This document shows positions 25,917 to 34,952 of a stretch of DNA of 64,000 nt, piece after piece. The position numbers were made by a program, and so were the translations under genes. Positions within the stretch are counted from its first letter, which is position 1, and the number at the start of each line of letters is the position of its first letter. The notes below the pieces were generated by a model. It saw only the letters and a list, made by a program, of their open reading frames with translations. It did no database searches and had not been told where the DNA came from. The stretch comes from DATAES01 sp963802415 (GTDB lineage: Bacteria > Actinomycetota > Acidimicrobiia > Acidimicrobiales > JACDCH01). The stretch is from positions 620,001 through 684,000 of the forward strand of contig CAWDIH010000001.1 in NCBI GenBank assembly GCA_963802415.1, given 5' to 3'.

Positions 25917-26146
25917 CCCGCGCGAAGGTCAGGCACCACGACACTTGCGTCACTTCGAACGGGCGCCGTACGTTGACCCTTGCGGGGGAACGCACGGCCT
26001 GGGGGGTTCGCAATGCAACAGCCATCACACGAGGTGCCGCGCCCGTGCTGCTGATCGTGGCCGGCGTCCTGATGATGCTCGCCGGTCTCTGCTTGACCCT
26101 CGCCAATCGCTCGGCGCTCCGACCGGGCAGCGATCGCACGGGATGA
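25913..26146 (+). CDS. Small single-helix membrane protein (uncertain)
   Basis: A frame of up to 77 codons whose C-terminal half is one hydrophobic helix (AAPVLLIVAGVLMMLAGLCL) followed by a charged tail. The ATG overlaps the clpB stop, but the N-terminal part is ordinary Arg/Thr-rich sequence with no family I recognise; an internal start near 26000 is possible. It may be a small membrane peptide or a chance frame. Confidence 0.35.
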   Translation: MTRAKVRHHDTCVTSNGRRTLTLAGERTAWGVRNATAITRGAAPVLLIVAGVLMMLAGLCLTLANRSALRPGSDRTG

Positions 26147-26314
26147 CGCCATGTTGTCCCACAAGGTCGGCGAGGGAAGCGCCAGCGACGAGCCGACACC
26201 ACGTACGAGCGACCCGCAGGGGAGCGAGTTCGTGTCGAGACACGGCCACGGCGTCCGCAATTTGGGTGGGCCAGTAAGCTCCCTCGGTCCTGTTCGCAGC
26301 TAGAAGGAGCACAC

Positions 26315-27598
26315 GTGCCTGCGACCGTTCTCGTCGGCACGCAGTGGGGCGACGAAGGCAAGGGGCGGTTCACCGATCTCTTTGCGAAGGAGATGCACGT
26401 CGTCGTCCGCTACCAGGGTGGCCACAACGCCGGTCACACGCTCGTGACCCCGGACGGCGAGAGCTTCGCGCTCCAGTTGGTCCCGAGCGGCGTGCTCTAC
26501 GACCACATCACTCCGGTGATCGGCAACGGCGTCGTCGTCGATCCGGCTGTGCTCCTCGCCGAAATCGACGGACTGACCCGGCGGGGCGTGGACTGCAGCC
26601 GCCTCAAGGTCTCGACCAACGCCCACCTCATCCTGCCGTATCACCAGGCGCTCGACCGCGTGACCGAGCGGTATCTGGGCAAGAACAAGCTCGGCACGAC
26701 GAAGCGGGGAATCGGTCCCGCCTATGCGGACAAGGCGTCGCGGGTCGGCCTGCGCGTACAGGACCTGTTCGATCGGAAGATTTTCCAACAGAAGCTGGAC
26801 GTCGTCCTGAAGGAGAAGAACAGCGTCCTGGCGAAGGTCTACAACCAGTTGCCGATCGAACGCGACGCCATTGTCCGCCACTACCTCGACGACATGGCGC
26901 CGCAACTCGAGCCGTACGTCTGCGACACCGTCCGCTTCGTGCACGATGCGCTCGAGGTCGATCAGCACGTGCTCCTCGAAGGGGCGCAGGCGACGTTCCT
27001 CGATCTTGACCACGGCACGTATCCGTTCGTGACGTCGTCGAACCCTGTCGCGGGTGGCGCGTGCACTGGTGCAGGTATCGGCCCTCGCCACATCGATCGC
27101 GTCGTTGGTGTGGCGAAGGCCTACGTCACGCGGGTCGGCTCGGGTCCATTCCCGACCGAGCTCGACGACGAGACCGGCGATGTGCTGGTCGAGCGCGGTC
27201 ACGAGTACGGCACGAACACCGGGCGCAGGCGCAGGGCGGGATGGTTCGACGCGGTCATGCTGCGTCACGCGGTGCAAGTCAACTCGTTGTCGGAAGTGGC
27301 GCTGACGAAGCTCGATGTGCTCGATCCTCTGGAGACCGTGAAGGTCTGTGTCGCGTACCAGGTCGACGGTCAACGCATCGAGCACTGGCCCGACAGCCAA
27401 TCGGTGTTGCACAAGGTGACGCCGATCTACGAGGAGCTCCCGGGTTGGCGCGCGGATCTTTCGGCAGCGACCGAGGCCCACCACCTCCCCGCTTCGGCCA
27501 CCCGTTATGTGGAATTGTTGCAGGACAAGGTCGGCGTCCCGATCCACCTGATCGGGGTGGGGCCGAAGCGGGATCAGTACGTCCACGTCGGAGGCTGA
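26315..27598 (+). CDS. purA: Adenylosuccinate synthetase
   Basis: A 427-residue enzyme converting IMP and aspartate to adenylosuccinate with GTP. It has the P-loop-like GTQWGDEGKGRFTDL, the GGHNAGHTLV loop, GTTKRGIGPAYADKASR for IMP, LLEGAQATFLDLDHGTYPFVTSS, and GPFPTELDD near the C-terminal aspartate-binding loop. The GTG at 26315 is preceded by agaaggag. It heads the purine cluster and is followed by purD after 20 bases. Confidence 0.96.
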   Translation: MPATVLVGTQWGDEGKGRFTDLFAKEMHVVVRYQGGHNAGHTLVTPDGESFALQLVPSGVLYDHITPVIGNGVVVDPAVLLAEIDGLTRRGVDCSRLKVSTNAHLILPYHQALDRVTERYLGKNKLGTTKRGIGPAYADKASRVGLRVQDLFDRKIFQQKLDVVLKEKNSVLAKVYNQLPIERDAIVRHYLDDMAPQLEPYVCDTVRFVHDALEVDQHVLLEGAQATFLDLDHGTYPFVTSSNPVAGGACTGAGIGPRHIDRVVGVAKAYVTRVGSGPFPTELDDETGDVLVERGHEYGTNTGRRRRAGWFDAVMLRHAVQVNSLSEVALTKLDVLDPLETVKVCVAYQVDGQRIEHWPDSQSVLHKVTPIYEELPGWRADLSAATEAHHLPASATRYVELLQDKVGVPIHLIGVGPKRDQYVHVGG

Positions 27599-27618
27599 CC
27601 CGACTACCGTCCCCGCTC

Positions 27619-28860
27619 GTGAGAGTCGTGGTCGTGGGTGGAGACGGACGCGCGCATGCGCTCGCGTACGTCCTCGGTCGCACGGCTGACGCCCTGGTCG
27701 TCAGTGGTGGCAACGCGGGAACGCCGCACGCGGTCGACACGCCGCCGGAGGAGCTCGACGCCGATCTCTTCGTGATCAGTCCGGAGGCACCACTGGTCGA
27801 GGGACTGGCCGATCGGCTGCGAGCTCAGGGCAAGCGCGTCTATGGACCGGGCGCCGACGGCGCGCGGCTCGAGGGGTCCAAGGCCTACATGAAGCGTCTC
27901 GTCGAAGAAGCGGGCGTGCCCACGGCGCGCCATGGCGCGTTCGACGATCCGGAACGTGCTCTCGCTTTCCTGCGAGCGCTCCCACCGCCGTACGTCGTGA
28001 AGGCCGATGGGCTCGCTGCCGGCAAGGGTGTGTTCGTCACCGAGTCGCTCATCGAAGCCGAGGACGACGTCAAGGCGAAGCTCGCCGGAGCGTCATTCGG
28101 CGACGCCGGGCGAGTGGTCGTGATCGAAGAGGGGCTCTCCGGCCCGGAGCTCTCGGTTCTCGCAGTGTGCGACGGGACTCGTGCTGTTCCACTGGCGCCG
28201 GCGCAGGACTTCAAGCGCGCCAACGACGGTGATCACGGTCCGAACACGGGTGGGATGGGCGCCTATTCACCAGTGCCCATGGCGGGCGACGACCTGGTCG
28301 ACATGGTCATGGACGAGTTCATCGAGCCGACGGTCCGCACGCTTCAGAAGCACGATGTCGACTACCGGGGAACGTTGTATGCGGGCCTCATGATGACCAC
28401 GGACGGCCCCAAGCTGCTCGAGTACAACGTGCGCTTCGGCGACCCGGAAGCGCAGGTCGTGTTGCCACGACTGACGTCGGACTTGTGCGAGCTACTCGCA
28501 TCGGCGGCCGACGGGCAGCTCGTGGCCGACACACCGGCCTTCGTGGACGATGCGGCGGTGTGCGTGGTCGCGGCGTCGCCCGGCTATCCGGAGGCGCCGC
28601 GCACCGGTGTGCTCATCGACGGCATCGAAGAGGTCGCCGCGGAGGACGGCATCGAAGTGTTCTGCGCCGGCGTCGCCCGGGAGGGAGACGGCAGACTCGT
28701 GACCGCGGGTGGCAGGGTCCTCGACGTTGTCGGTTTCGGTCCCAACATCGCTGCCGCGCGCCTGCGCGCGTATGAAGCTTTGCGGCGCATCTCGTTTCCG
28801 GGCATGCGCTATCGCAACGACATTGCCGCTGCTGCGGCGAAGGAGGAGCAGTCGCAGTGA
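27619..28860 (+). CDS. purD: Phosphoribosylamine-glycine ligase
   Basis: A 413-residue ATP-grasp enzyme of the second purine step, joining glycine to phosphoribosylamine. Key regions: VVVVGGDGRAHAL at the N-terminus, KADGLAAGKGVFV in the ATP-grasp domain, QDFKRANDGDHGPNTGGMGAYSPVP, and LLEYNVRFGDPEAQVVLPRL with metal-binding residues. The GTG at 27619 begins the family N-terminus. The N-terminal glycine-rich loop is slightly shorter than usual. Its stop overlaps the purE start. Confidence 0.95.
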   Translation: MRVVVVGGDGRAHALAYVLGRTADALVVSGGNAGTPHAVDTPPEELDADLFVISPEAPLVEGLADRLRAQGKRVYGPGADGARLEGSKAYMKRLVEEAGVPTARHGAFDDPERALAFLRALPPPYVVKADGLAAGKGVFVTESLIEAEDDVKAKLAGASFGDAGRVVVIEEGLSGPELSVLAVCDGTRAVPLAPAQDFKRANDGDHGPNTGGMGAYSPVPMAGDDLVDMVMDEFIEPTVRTLQKHDVDYRGTLYAGLMMTTDGPKLLEYNVRFGDPEAQVVLPRLTSDLCELLASAADGQLVADTPAFVDDAAVCVVAASPGYPEAPRTGVLIDGIEEVAAEDGIEVFCAGVAREGDGRLVTAGGRVLDVVGFGPNIAAARLRAYEALRRISFPGMRYRNDIAAAAAKEEQSQ

Positions 28861-29303
28861 AGGTGGCGGTCTTGATGGGTTCACCCAACGATCGCGAGAA
28901 GATGCAGCCCGCGGTCGACACACTCGAGAAGTTCGGGATCGAGGCCGATGTCCGCGTGCTCTCGGCTCATCGCAACCCGACGGGCGTTGCCGAGTTCGTT
29001 TCAAGTGCTCGTGCAAACGGCTACGCGTCGATCATCTGCGGCGCCGGCATGGCGGCCCACTTGGCGGGCGCCGCGGCCGCGCACACGACGTTGCCCGTGG
29101 TGGGTGTACCTCTGTCACGAAGTGCGCTGAACGGCGTCGACGCCTTGTACTCGACAGTGCAGATGCCGCCGGGAGTGCCGGTCGCGACCGTCGCGGTCGA
29201 TGGCGCCCGGAACGCCGCGCTGCTCGTCGTCCAGATGCTCGCGATCACCGACGCAAAGCTCGCCGCTCAACTCGACGACCTCCGCGCCGAAGGCCGCGCC
29301 TGA
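28857..29303 (+). CDS. purE: N5-carboxyaminoimidazole ribonucleotide mutase
   Basis: A 148-residue class I PurE that rearranges N5-CAIR to CAIR. It shows GSPNDREKM (GSxSD-type phosphate loop), the catalytic SAHRNPTGV, IICGAGMAAHLAGAAAAHTTLPVVGVP, and SALNGVDALYSTVQMPPGVPVATV. The GTG start overlaps the purD stop by four bases (GTGA), which suggests translational coupling. No purK is present in the window. Confidence 0.95.
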   Translation: MKVAVLMGSPNDREKMQPAVDTLEKFGIEADVRVLSAHRNPTGVAEFVSSARANGYASIICGAGMAAHLAGAAAAHTTLPVVGVPLSRSALNGVDALYSTVQMPPGVPVATVAVDGARNAALLVVQMLAITDAKLAAQLDDLRAEGRA

Positions 29304-29351
29304 CACCCGCAAACTCCGATGTGTCCCGTTGGCCTAGACCACGGAAGTGAC

Positions 29352-30200
29352 CTAACCGGAGGTCGGGCAACCCTGCAGCATGTTTCGCAGCGCGCTCACT
29401 TCGCGTTCGTCCGCAGTGAGATGCCATCGAACTTTGATGGTCACCCAGGCTGAGGCGTATGCGCACCATTCTTCTCGTGACGGCGGCTGCCAGTTGGCGG
29501 GGTCCTTATCGCCTTTCGACCGGTTCGTTGCGGCCGTAACTGCGAGTAGTTCGGGTGAGGCAAGGTCGTTCGCGAAGGCCGTACGTGTCGGCGCGTCCCA
29601 TGCCGCCGCGCCCGATAACCAAGCCTCGTGAAGGGGCACGACGTGATCGACGTCGAGTTCGCTGGAGTCCGGAGTCGTGTAGCCGTCATACGCAGAGAGC
29701 CATCCACCGCCGGGTAGTCCCGCGAGGTCCATGCGGCGTTGCCGCTTGAGCACCTCGCAGCGGGTGTCGCAGCTGTCGCGGTTGGCGTCGATCCAATGCA
29801 CGAAGAGATCGCGGTCGTAGCCGACGTCGCGATCGGGCGGTGCAACGGTGAGCGCGTCGACCGTGCTTCCGTCACCTCCGGTCGCGGGTGGCGGCGTGAC
29901 GGTCGTGACCGGTGCTGTAGTGGGCTGCGCAGTCGTCGTCGTTGCCGGTTCCGCCTTGTCGTCCGACGAGCACGAACCGAACGGAAGCAACACCACGAGG
30001 CCAGCCAGGAGGGCGACCGTGATCTGCGCAGATCGCGGCCATGCTGCGATCCGTCGAAACGTACGCCTCGGACTCCCGTTCACCTCAGGCCGCGAACCAG
30101 CAGTCGCTGGCGGATGGGCGGCGACTGGGTACTGGCCTGGCAGCGTGGACTCGGCTCCGGGCGGCGGATACTCAGGGTGGGGCGACGACTGATCACTCAC
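29352..30200 (-). CDS. Membrane-anchored HNH endonuclease family protein (DUF1524-like)
   Basis: A 282-residue protein: a Pro-rich N-terminus, one membrane helix (ITVALLAGLVVLLPFGSC), a Thr/Pro linker, then an HNH nuclease-like domain with LDVDHVVPLHEAW, ASPELLAVTAATNRSKGDKDP and a Trp/Cys-rich C-terminus. Such proteins are exported and may degrade extracellular DNA; activity is inferred. The GTG at 30200 starts the family's Pro-rich tail, though the frame is open to 30374. It is convergent with purE, 48 bases apart. Confidence 0.75.
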   Translation of the reverse strand: MSDQSSPHPEYPPPGAESTLPGQYPVAAHPPATAGSRPEVNGSPRRTFRRIAAWPRSAQITVALLAGLVVLLPFGSCSSDDKAEPATTTTAQPTTAPVTTVTPPPATGGDGSTVDALTVAPPDRDVGYDRDLFVHWIDANRDSCDTRCEVLKRQRRMDLAGLPGGGWLSAYDGYTTPDSSELDVDHVVPLHEAWLSGAAAWDAPTRTAFANDLASPELLAVTAATNRSKGDKDPANWQPPSREEWCAYASAWVTIKVRWHLTADEREVSALRNMLQGCPTSG

Positions 30201-30461
30201 GAGCCCGCGCCCAATCCTTTTGAGCGGTCCGGAGACGCTGACAGTGATCCCCCCGGGTTCGCTTCGCGGTCCGTGCCGAGCATCTTGGACGTCGAAGTGG
30301 CCCGTCACATCACCCCGATCGGGTGGTTTGGTCAACTTGAAGCCGAACGAGCTCACATCGGCAGTTCGTCGCATTCTTCAAGTGCGGCCGCCGGCGCTCC
30401 GAGTATCGATACGAGCTCGCCCCCTGTGGGTTTGCTCGGCGCTACCGCTTCGCTCGCCGGG
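30201..30461. other. Intergenic region between two minus-strand genes
   Basis: About 260 bases. I see no gene. Near 30442 a short self-complementary patch (cgctaccgcttcgctcgccgg) follows the zinc-finger gene on its strand. Confidence 0.35.
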
Positions 30462-30743
30462 CTAGGCGTTCGTCGACAGGCGCACTTCGGGCCACAGCGG
30501 CGACGGCGTCTCGAGTGCCGGCTTCCTGGCCCGTGGAAAGCGAAAGCGCCGGAGGGCCGACGTCCCCCGATTCGTGCCGGCTGATGCTCGGATGCCGGCG
30601 GCCGCTACCGCGCACTGAATGCACAGCGGCGGCTTCTTCGGTCCGAAGGCGTAGACGAGGCACTCATCGCAGAACTGGCCGCCGCACGTCGCGCACCCGG
30701 CCTCCGCCCCCTCGAACACGTGCTTGGCGCATTGGGTTTGCAT
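30462..30743 (-). CDS. Small Cys-rich (B-box-like) zinc-binding protein
   Basis: A ~93-residue protein with a compact zinc-binding pattern: C..H, C.TC....C..C and C..C (TQCAKHVFEGAEAGCATCGG, FCDECL, LCIQC), followed by a basic Arg-rich tail. This resembles B-box zinc fingers found in actinobacterial membrane and regulatory proteins, but no membrane helix follows. I chose the ATG at 30743; an ATG at 30785 is also in frame. Function unknown. Confidence 0.6.
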   Translation of the reverse strand: MQTQCAKHVFEGAEAGCATCGGQFCDECLVYAFGPKKPPLCIQCAVAAAGIRASAGTNRGTSALRRFRFPRARKPALETPSPLWPEVRLSTNA

Positions 30744-30837
30744 CTGGCTCGATTCCACCGCCGTGGCTTTCCCGACACTCGACATGAAGTGCGCGCCGGC
30801 CGCGAGATACTTGAAGCCGAATGAGCAGTCGAGGATT

Positions 30838-32265
30838 ATGACCGAGTTCGTCCCGAATGTCCTAGCTGGGCGCTACGCGTCTGCACCGCTGGCCCAGCTC
30901 TGGTCGCCGGAACAGAAGATCGTGCTGGAGCGCCGGCTCTGGCTGGCCGTGCTCCGAGCGCAGAAGGAGCTCGGCGTGGACGTGCCGAGCGGCGCGATCG
31001 AGGCCTACGAGGCCGTGGTCGACAAGGTCGACCTGGCGTCGATGGACGCCCGCGAGCGGGTGACCCGCCACGACGTGAAGGCCCGGATCGAGGAGTTCAG
31101 CGCGCTGGCCGGCCACGAGCAGATCCACAAAGGGATGACGTCTCGCGATCTGACCGAGAACGTCGAGCAACTCCAGGTCCGCGCCTCGTTGGAGTTGATC
31201 CGAGACCGAATGGTGGCGGCGATCGCGCAGCTCGGCCGGCGCGCAGCGGAATACGCCGAGCGCGTCATCGTCGGCCGTTCACACAACGTCGCCGCGCAGG
31301 CAACCACGCTCGGCAAGCGGTTTGCGTCCGCCGGCGAGGAGCTGCTGCTCGCGCTCGAGCGCGTCGAGGAGCTTCTGGAGCGTTACCCCTTGCGCGGCAT
31401 CAAGGGACCGATGGGGACGGCACAGGACCAGCTCGACCTGCTCGACGGCGACCTCGACAAGCTCGCGCAGCTCGAGCAGTCGGTGGCGCGCCATCTCGGG
31501 TTCACGCGAGTCCTCGACTCGGTCGGGCAGGTGTACCCACGATCGCTCGACCTCGACGTCGTCGCCGCGCTCGTGCAAGCGGCAGCGGGGCCTTCGTCTC
31601 TGGCGATCACGATCAGGCTGATGGCGGGACACGAGCTCGTGACGGAAGGCTTCGCGCCGGGTCAGGTCGGGTCGTCGGCGATGCCGCACAAGATGAACAC
31701 GCGCTCGTGCGAACGCATAAACGGATTGATGACGGTGCTCCGAGGTCATCTGACGATGGCTGGCTCGCTCGCGGGCGACCAGTGGAACGAAGGCGACGTC
31801 AGTTGCTCGGTGGTCCGGCGTGTCGTCCTGCCCGACGCGTTCTTCGCGACCGATGGCGTCTTCCAGACGTTGTTGACGGTGCTGGACGAGCTCGGCGCAT
31901 ACCCGGCGACGATCGAACACGAGCTGGATCGGTATCTGCCGTTCCTCGTCACGACCAAGGTGTTGCTGGCCGCGGTCCGCAACGGCGTGGGCCGCGAGAT
32001 CGCTCACGAGGCCATCAGAGAGCACGCAGTCGCCGTGGCCCTCGAACAACGCGAGCACGGCACCGAAGGCAACGATCTGTTGCAGCGGCTGGCCAGGGAT
32101 ACGCGACTGCGGCTGAGCCCGGATGACCTCGCGGCGGTGATCGCCGATCCGCTCTCGTTCACGGGTGCAGCGACGTCTCAGGTCCGCAGGTTCGTCGAAC
32201 GCGCGGCCGAGGTGACCGCTCGCCTCCCCGGCGCGGCGAGCTACGTGCCCGAGCCGATCGTCTAG
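30838..32265 (+). CDS. purB: Adenylosuccinate lyase
   Basis: A 475-residue lyase acting in both IMP synthesis (SAICAR cleavage) and AMP synthesis. The substrate motif GMTSRDLTENVEQLQ, VGRSHNVAAQATTLGKR with a catalytic His, and the superfamily signature GSSAMPHKMNTRSCERI are present. The ATG at 30838 follows a gagg site. It is separated from purE by two minus-strand genes, so it has its own promoter or lies in a broken purine operon. Confidence 0.95.
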   Translation: MTEFVPNVLAGRYASAPLAQLWSPEQKIVLERRLWLAVLRAQKELGVDVPSGAIEAYEAVVDKVDLASMDARERVTRHDVKARIEEFSALAGHEQIHKGMTSRDLTENVEQLQVRASLELIRDRMVAAIAQLGRRAAEYAERVIVGRSHNVAAQATTLGKRFASAGEELLLALERVEELLERYPLRGIKGPMGTAQDQLDLLDGDLDKLAQLEQSVARHLGFTRVLDSVGQVYPRSLDLDVVAALVQAAAGPSSLAITIRLMAGHELVTEGFAPGQVGSSAMPHKMNTRSCERINGLMTVLRGHLTMAGSLAGDQWNEGDVSCSVVRRVVLPDAFFATDGVFQTLLTVLDELGAYPATIEHELDRYLPFLVTTKVLLAAVRNGVGREIAHEAIREHAVAVALEQREHGTEGNDLLQRLARDTRLRLSPDDLAAVIADPLSFTGAATSQVRRFVERAAEVTARLPGAASYVPEPIV

Positions 32266-32284
32266 CCGGGTATCTTCTCCGCGC

Positions 32285-33544
32285 ATGGGGGCGGCGGTGT
32301 GTCTGGTTGTGGGTCAGGGCTATGTCGGCCTCCCCGTCGCTATACGAGCGGTGGAAGCCGGGTTCGACGTGATCGGGTTCGATGCCGACAGGTCCCGCGT
32401 GAAGCGGCTGAACGCCGGCGACTCCTACGTGGAGGACGTCTCCGCCGAGATCGTGGAGAGCGCCTTGGCCACCGGGCGATATCGCGCTGTCGCGACGCTC
32501 GACGACATCGACGGGTTCGACGTGGCCGTCGTCTCCGTCCCCACACCGCTGCGCGAAGGCGCTCCCGACCTCGGCCACATCGAGTCGGCTGCGAGGGAGG
32601 TGGGCGACCACCTGCGCAGGGGCGCGACTGTGATCCTTGAATCGACGACCTATCCGGGAACGACCGAGGAGCTTGTCGCTCCGATTCTGGAAGACCGGTC
32701 TGGTCTCGTCGCCGGCCGCGACTTCCATCTCGGATACAGCCCGGAGCGCATCGACCCGGGAAACCCGACGTGGACGTTCGTCAACACGCCAAAGGTCGTG
32801 TCCGGAATCGACGAGGCGTCACTGGCCGCCGTTCGCGGGTTCTACGACCAGCTCGTCGAGCAAACCGTTCCCGTCTCGTCGCCGAAGGAAGCCGAGCTCA
32901 CCAAGCTGCTGGAGAACACGTTTCGTCATGTGAACATCGCGCTCGTCAACGAGCTCGCCATGTACGCGCATGACCTCGGCATCGACATCTGGGAGGCGAT
33001 CGACGCGGCGTCGACGAAGCCCTTCGGGTACCTGCGGTTCACGCCCGGGCCGGGCGTCGGCGGTCATTGCCTCCCGGTGGATCCGTCCTATCTCTCTTGG
33101 CGAGTGCGCCGCCGTCTCGGTCAGTCGTTCCGGTTCGTCGAGCTGGCCAACGACGTGAACGACCACATGCCTGACTATGTCGTGCGCAGGTTGGTGGTGT
33201 CGCTCAACCAGCGCGGGATGGCGCTTCTCGGCCGTCGGGTGCTCCTGCTCGGCTTCGCGTACAAGAAGAACACGGGCGACGCGCGCGAGACACCCGCGGC
33301 GTCGATCGCACGTCAACTCGTCGGTCTCGGGGCGAACGTGTGCATCGCCGATCCGCACGTGGACGAGACGCAGCTGCCGTCCGATGTCGAGAGGGTCGAC
33401 TTCCATGCGGACGAGCTCGCCCGCGCCGATGCGGTCGTGCTCCTCGCCGATCACGACGTCTTCGACTTGAGCGTGGTCGCGGGAGCGTCGTTCGTGCTCG
33501 ACTGCCGTCACCGGCTGAGCGGACCGAACGTCGAGCAGCTGTAG
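32285..33544 (+). CDS. Nucleotide-sugar dehydrogenase (UDP-ManNAc/GlcNAc type)
   Basis: A 419-residue NAD-dependent dehydrogenase oxidising a UDP-sugar C6 alcohol to the acid. It has a Rossmann start LVVGQGYVGLPVAIRAVEAG, VSVPTPL, LESTTYPGTTEEL, the catalytic Lys207 in ELTKLLENTFRHVN, and the nucleophile Cys262 in GPGVGGHCLPVDPSYLSW. The pattern matches the WecC/WbpA/TviB group rather than UDP-glucose dehydrogenase, but the substrate is inferred. It lies 19 bases after purB and likely feeds surface polysaccharide synthesis. Confidence 0.88.
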   Translation: MGAAVCLVVGQGYVGLPVAIRAVEAGFDVIGFDADRSRVKRLNAGDSYVEDVSAEIVESALATGRYRAVATLDDIDGFDVAVVSVPTPLREGAPDLGHIESAAREVGDHLRRGATVILESTTYPGTTEELVAPILEDRSGLVAGRDFHLGYSPERIDPGNPTWTFVNTPKVVSGIDEASLAAVRGFYDQLVEQTVPVSSPKEAELTKLLENTFRHVNIALVNELAMYAHDLGIDIWEAIDAASTKPFGYLRFTPGPGVGGHCLPVDPSYLSWRVRRRLGQSFRFVELANDVNDHMPDYVVRRLVVSLNQRGMALLGRRVLLLGFAYKKNTGDARETPAASIARQLVGLGANVCIADPHVDETQLPSDVERVDFHADELARADAVVLLADHDVFDLSVVAGASFVLDCRHRLSGPNVEQL

Positions 33545-33567
33545 CGGCCTTGGCTCCCGGCCGTGGC

Positions 33568-33740
33568 CGCACATTGTCGTTTCAGCCACCGAAACACGTG
33601 GGTCAGTTGACACAGACCTGGTGTCGGCGCTCTGTGTCGAGCCAGCCACGAGATCGGTGGCCCGGCCGACACAGACGACGCTGGTCTGCTGTCTGTGTCG
33701 AGTCGGCCACCGAAATCGGTGGGTGACTCGACAATGTGCG
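33568..33740. repeat. Array of three palindromic units
   Basis: Three imperfect palindromes of 49, 45 and 49 bases (33568-33616, 33631-33675, 33692-33740) with 14- and 16-base spacers. Unit 3 read in reverse complement matches unit 1 at about 36 of 49 positions; both carry CGCACATTGTCG at the outer end and CGACACAGA-like ends inside. Unit 2 has TCTGTGTCG / CGACACAGA at both ends. The centre of unit 3 is CCACCGA-AA-TCGGTGG with further GAGTC/GACTC arms. The array fills the gap between the dehydrogenase gene and purC. Confidence 0.75.
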
Positions 33741-33793
33741 CGATGGGGGGCAAGTTCCGGGGTTGGCAGGGCGACCTCGGATACGGTCGCCTC

Positions 33794-34670
33794 ATGGCGC
33801 TCGATCATCTGTACTCCGGCAAGGTGCGCGACATCTACGACGCCGGCGAGGGCCGGCTCCTGATGGTCACTTCCGATCGCATCTCCGCGTTCGACGTCGT
33901 GATGGCGGAGCCCGTCCCGAGCAAGGGTCGGGTCTTGACCGCGATGACGGCGTTCTGGCTCGAGCACCTGAAAGACGTGGCTGGAAGCCATCTGATCTCG
34001 ACCTCGCTGCGCGACGTCCCCGAGGAGGCGCGACGGGACGACTGGGCAGGCAGGGTGATGTTGTGCCACCGGGCCGAGATGCTCCCGGTCGAGTGCATCG
34101 TGCGCGGCTACCTGTCGGGATCGGCATGGAAGGAGTACCGCTCCGCCGGCACGATGCACGGCACGCGCCTGCCCGACGGGCTGCAGGAGTCGGACCAGCT
34201 CCCCGAACCCGTCTTCACGCCTTCTACGAAGGCAGAGATCGGCGATCACGACGAGAACATCAGCTTCGAACGTGCCGTCGAGCTCGTCGGACAAGACACA
34301 GCGGAGCTGGCGCGACACATCAGCCTCGAGCTGTACCGGCGCGGGTCGGCATGGGCCGCCGAGCGCGGCATCATCATCGCCGACACGAAGTTCGAGCTCG
34401 GCTTCGTCGACGGCGCATTGGTCGTGTGCGACGAGGTGCTGACCCCTGACTCGTCGCGGTTCTGGCCGGCGGACGAGTGGAAGCCGGGCATCACGCCGCC
34501 GAGCTTCGACAAGCAACCGGTGCGCGACTACCTCGACAACCTCGACTGGGACAAGAAGCCGCCGCCGCCTCCGCTACCCGCTGAGGTCGTCGAGCGCGTC
34601 GGCGACCCGCTATCGCGAGGCGTATGAACGCATCACCGGCAACTCGCTCAGTGATTGGCCGGGCTCCTGA
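33794..34670 (+). CDS. purC: SAICAR synthetase (frameshifted near the C-terminus)
   Basis: Phosphoribosylaminoimidazole-succinocarboxamide synthase, 291 residues after repair. It has HLYSGKVRDIYDAGEGRLLM, ECIVRGYLSGSAWKEYRSAG, TPSTKAEIGDHDENIS and IIADTKFELG. An extra base in the GG at 34601-34602 sends the frame to an early stop at 34627; without it the chain continues ATRYREAYERITGNSL to a TGA at 34668-34670, as the family expects. The ATG at 33794 is chosen; upstream codons lie in the palindromic region. First gene of purC-purS-purQ. Confidence 0.93.
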
Positions 34671-34694
34671 GGCGACGACCCGTAGAGTGGGCGG

Positions 34695-34952
34695 GTGAAG
34701 TTTGCGGTCGTCGTCGAGGTGCAGCTGCGCGAGGGCGTCGCCGACCCGCAGGGCGCGACGATCGAGCGATCACTGCCGCATCTCGGCTTCGACGGCGTCA
34801 GCGGCGTCCGTGTCGGCAAGAGCATCCGGTTCACGATCGATGCCGAGGACGAGGCAGGTGCGCGGCGCGAGATCGACGAGCTCTGCGCGCGCTTCCTTGC
34901 CAACCCCGTGATCGAGGACACGGAAGTCCGCGTCGAGGAGCTGGTCTCGTGA
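34695..34952 (+). CDS. purS: FGAM synthase subunit PurS
   Basis: An 85-residue PurS that bridges PurL and PurQ in the three-subunit FGAM synthase. It shows VVVEVQLREGVADPQGATIERSL and VSGVRVGKSIRF, both hallmarks, and ends FLANPVIEDTEVRVEEL. The GTG start at 34695 is 24 bases after the repaired purC stop. Its stop overlaps the purQ start. Confidence 0.95.
   Translation: MKFAVVVEVQLREGVADPQGATIERSLPHLGFDGVSGVRVGKSIRFTIDAEDEAGARREIDELCARFLANPVIEDTEVRVEELVS

Noticed and set aside
26147..26314. Purine riboswitch before purA
   Set aside because: No recognisable aptamer core or terminator pair; only a ribosome site before the GTG start is clear.
33568..33740. CRISPR array
   Set aside because: The units are palindromic and inverted relative to each other, spacers are only 14-16 bases, and no cas gene is in the window.
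32819..34516. A 565-codon minus-strand open frame opposite the nucleotide-sugar dehydrogenase gene and purC
   Set aside because: Shadow of conserved genes and of the palindromic array; no recognisable protein features.
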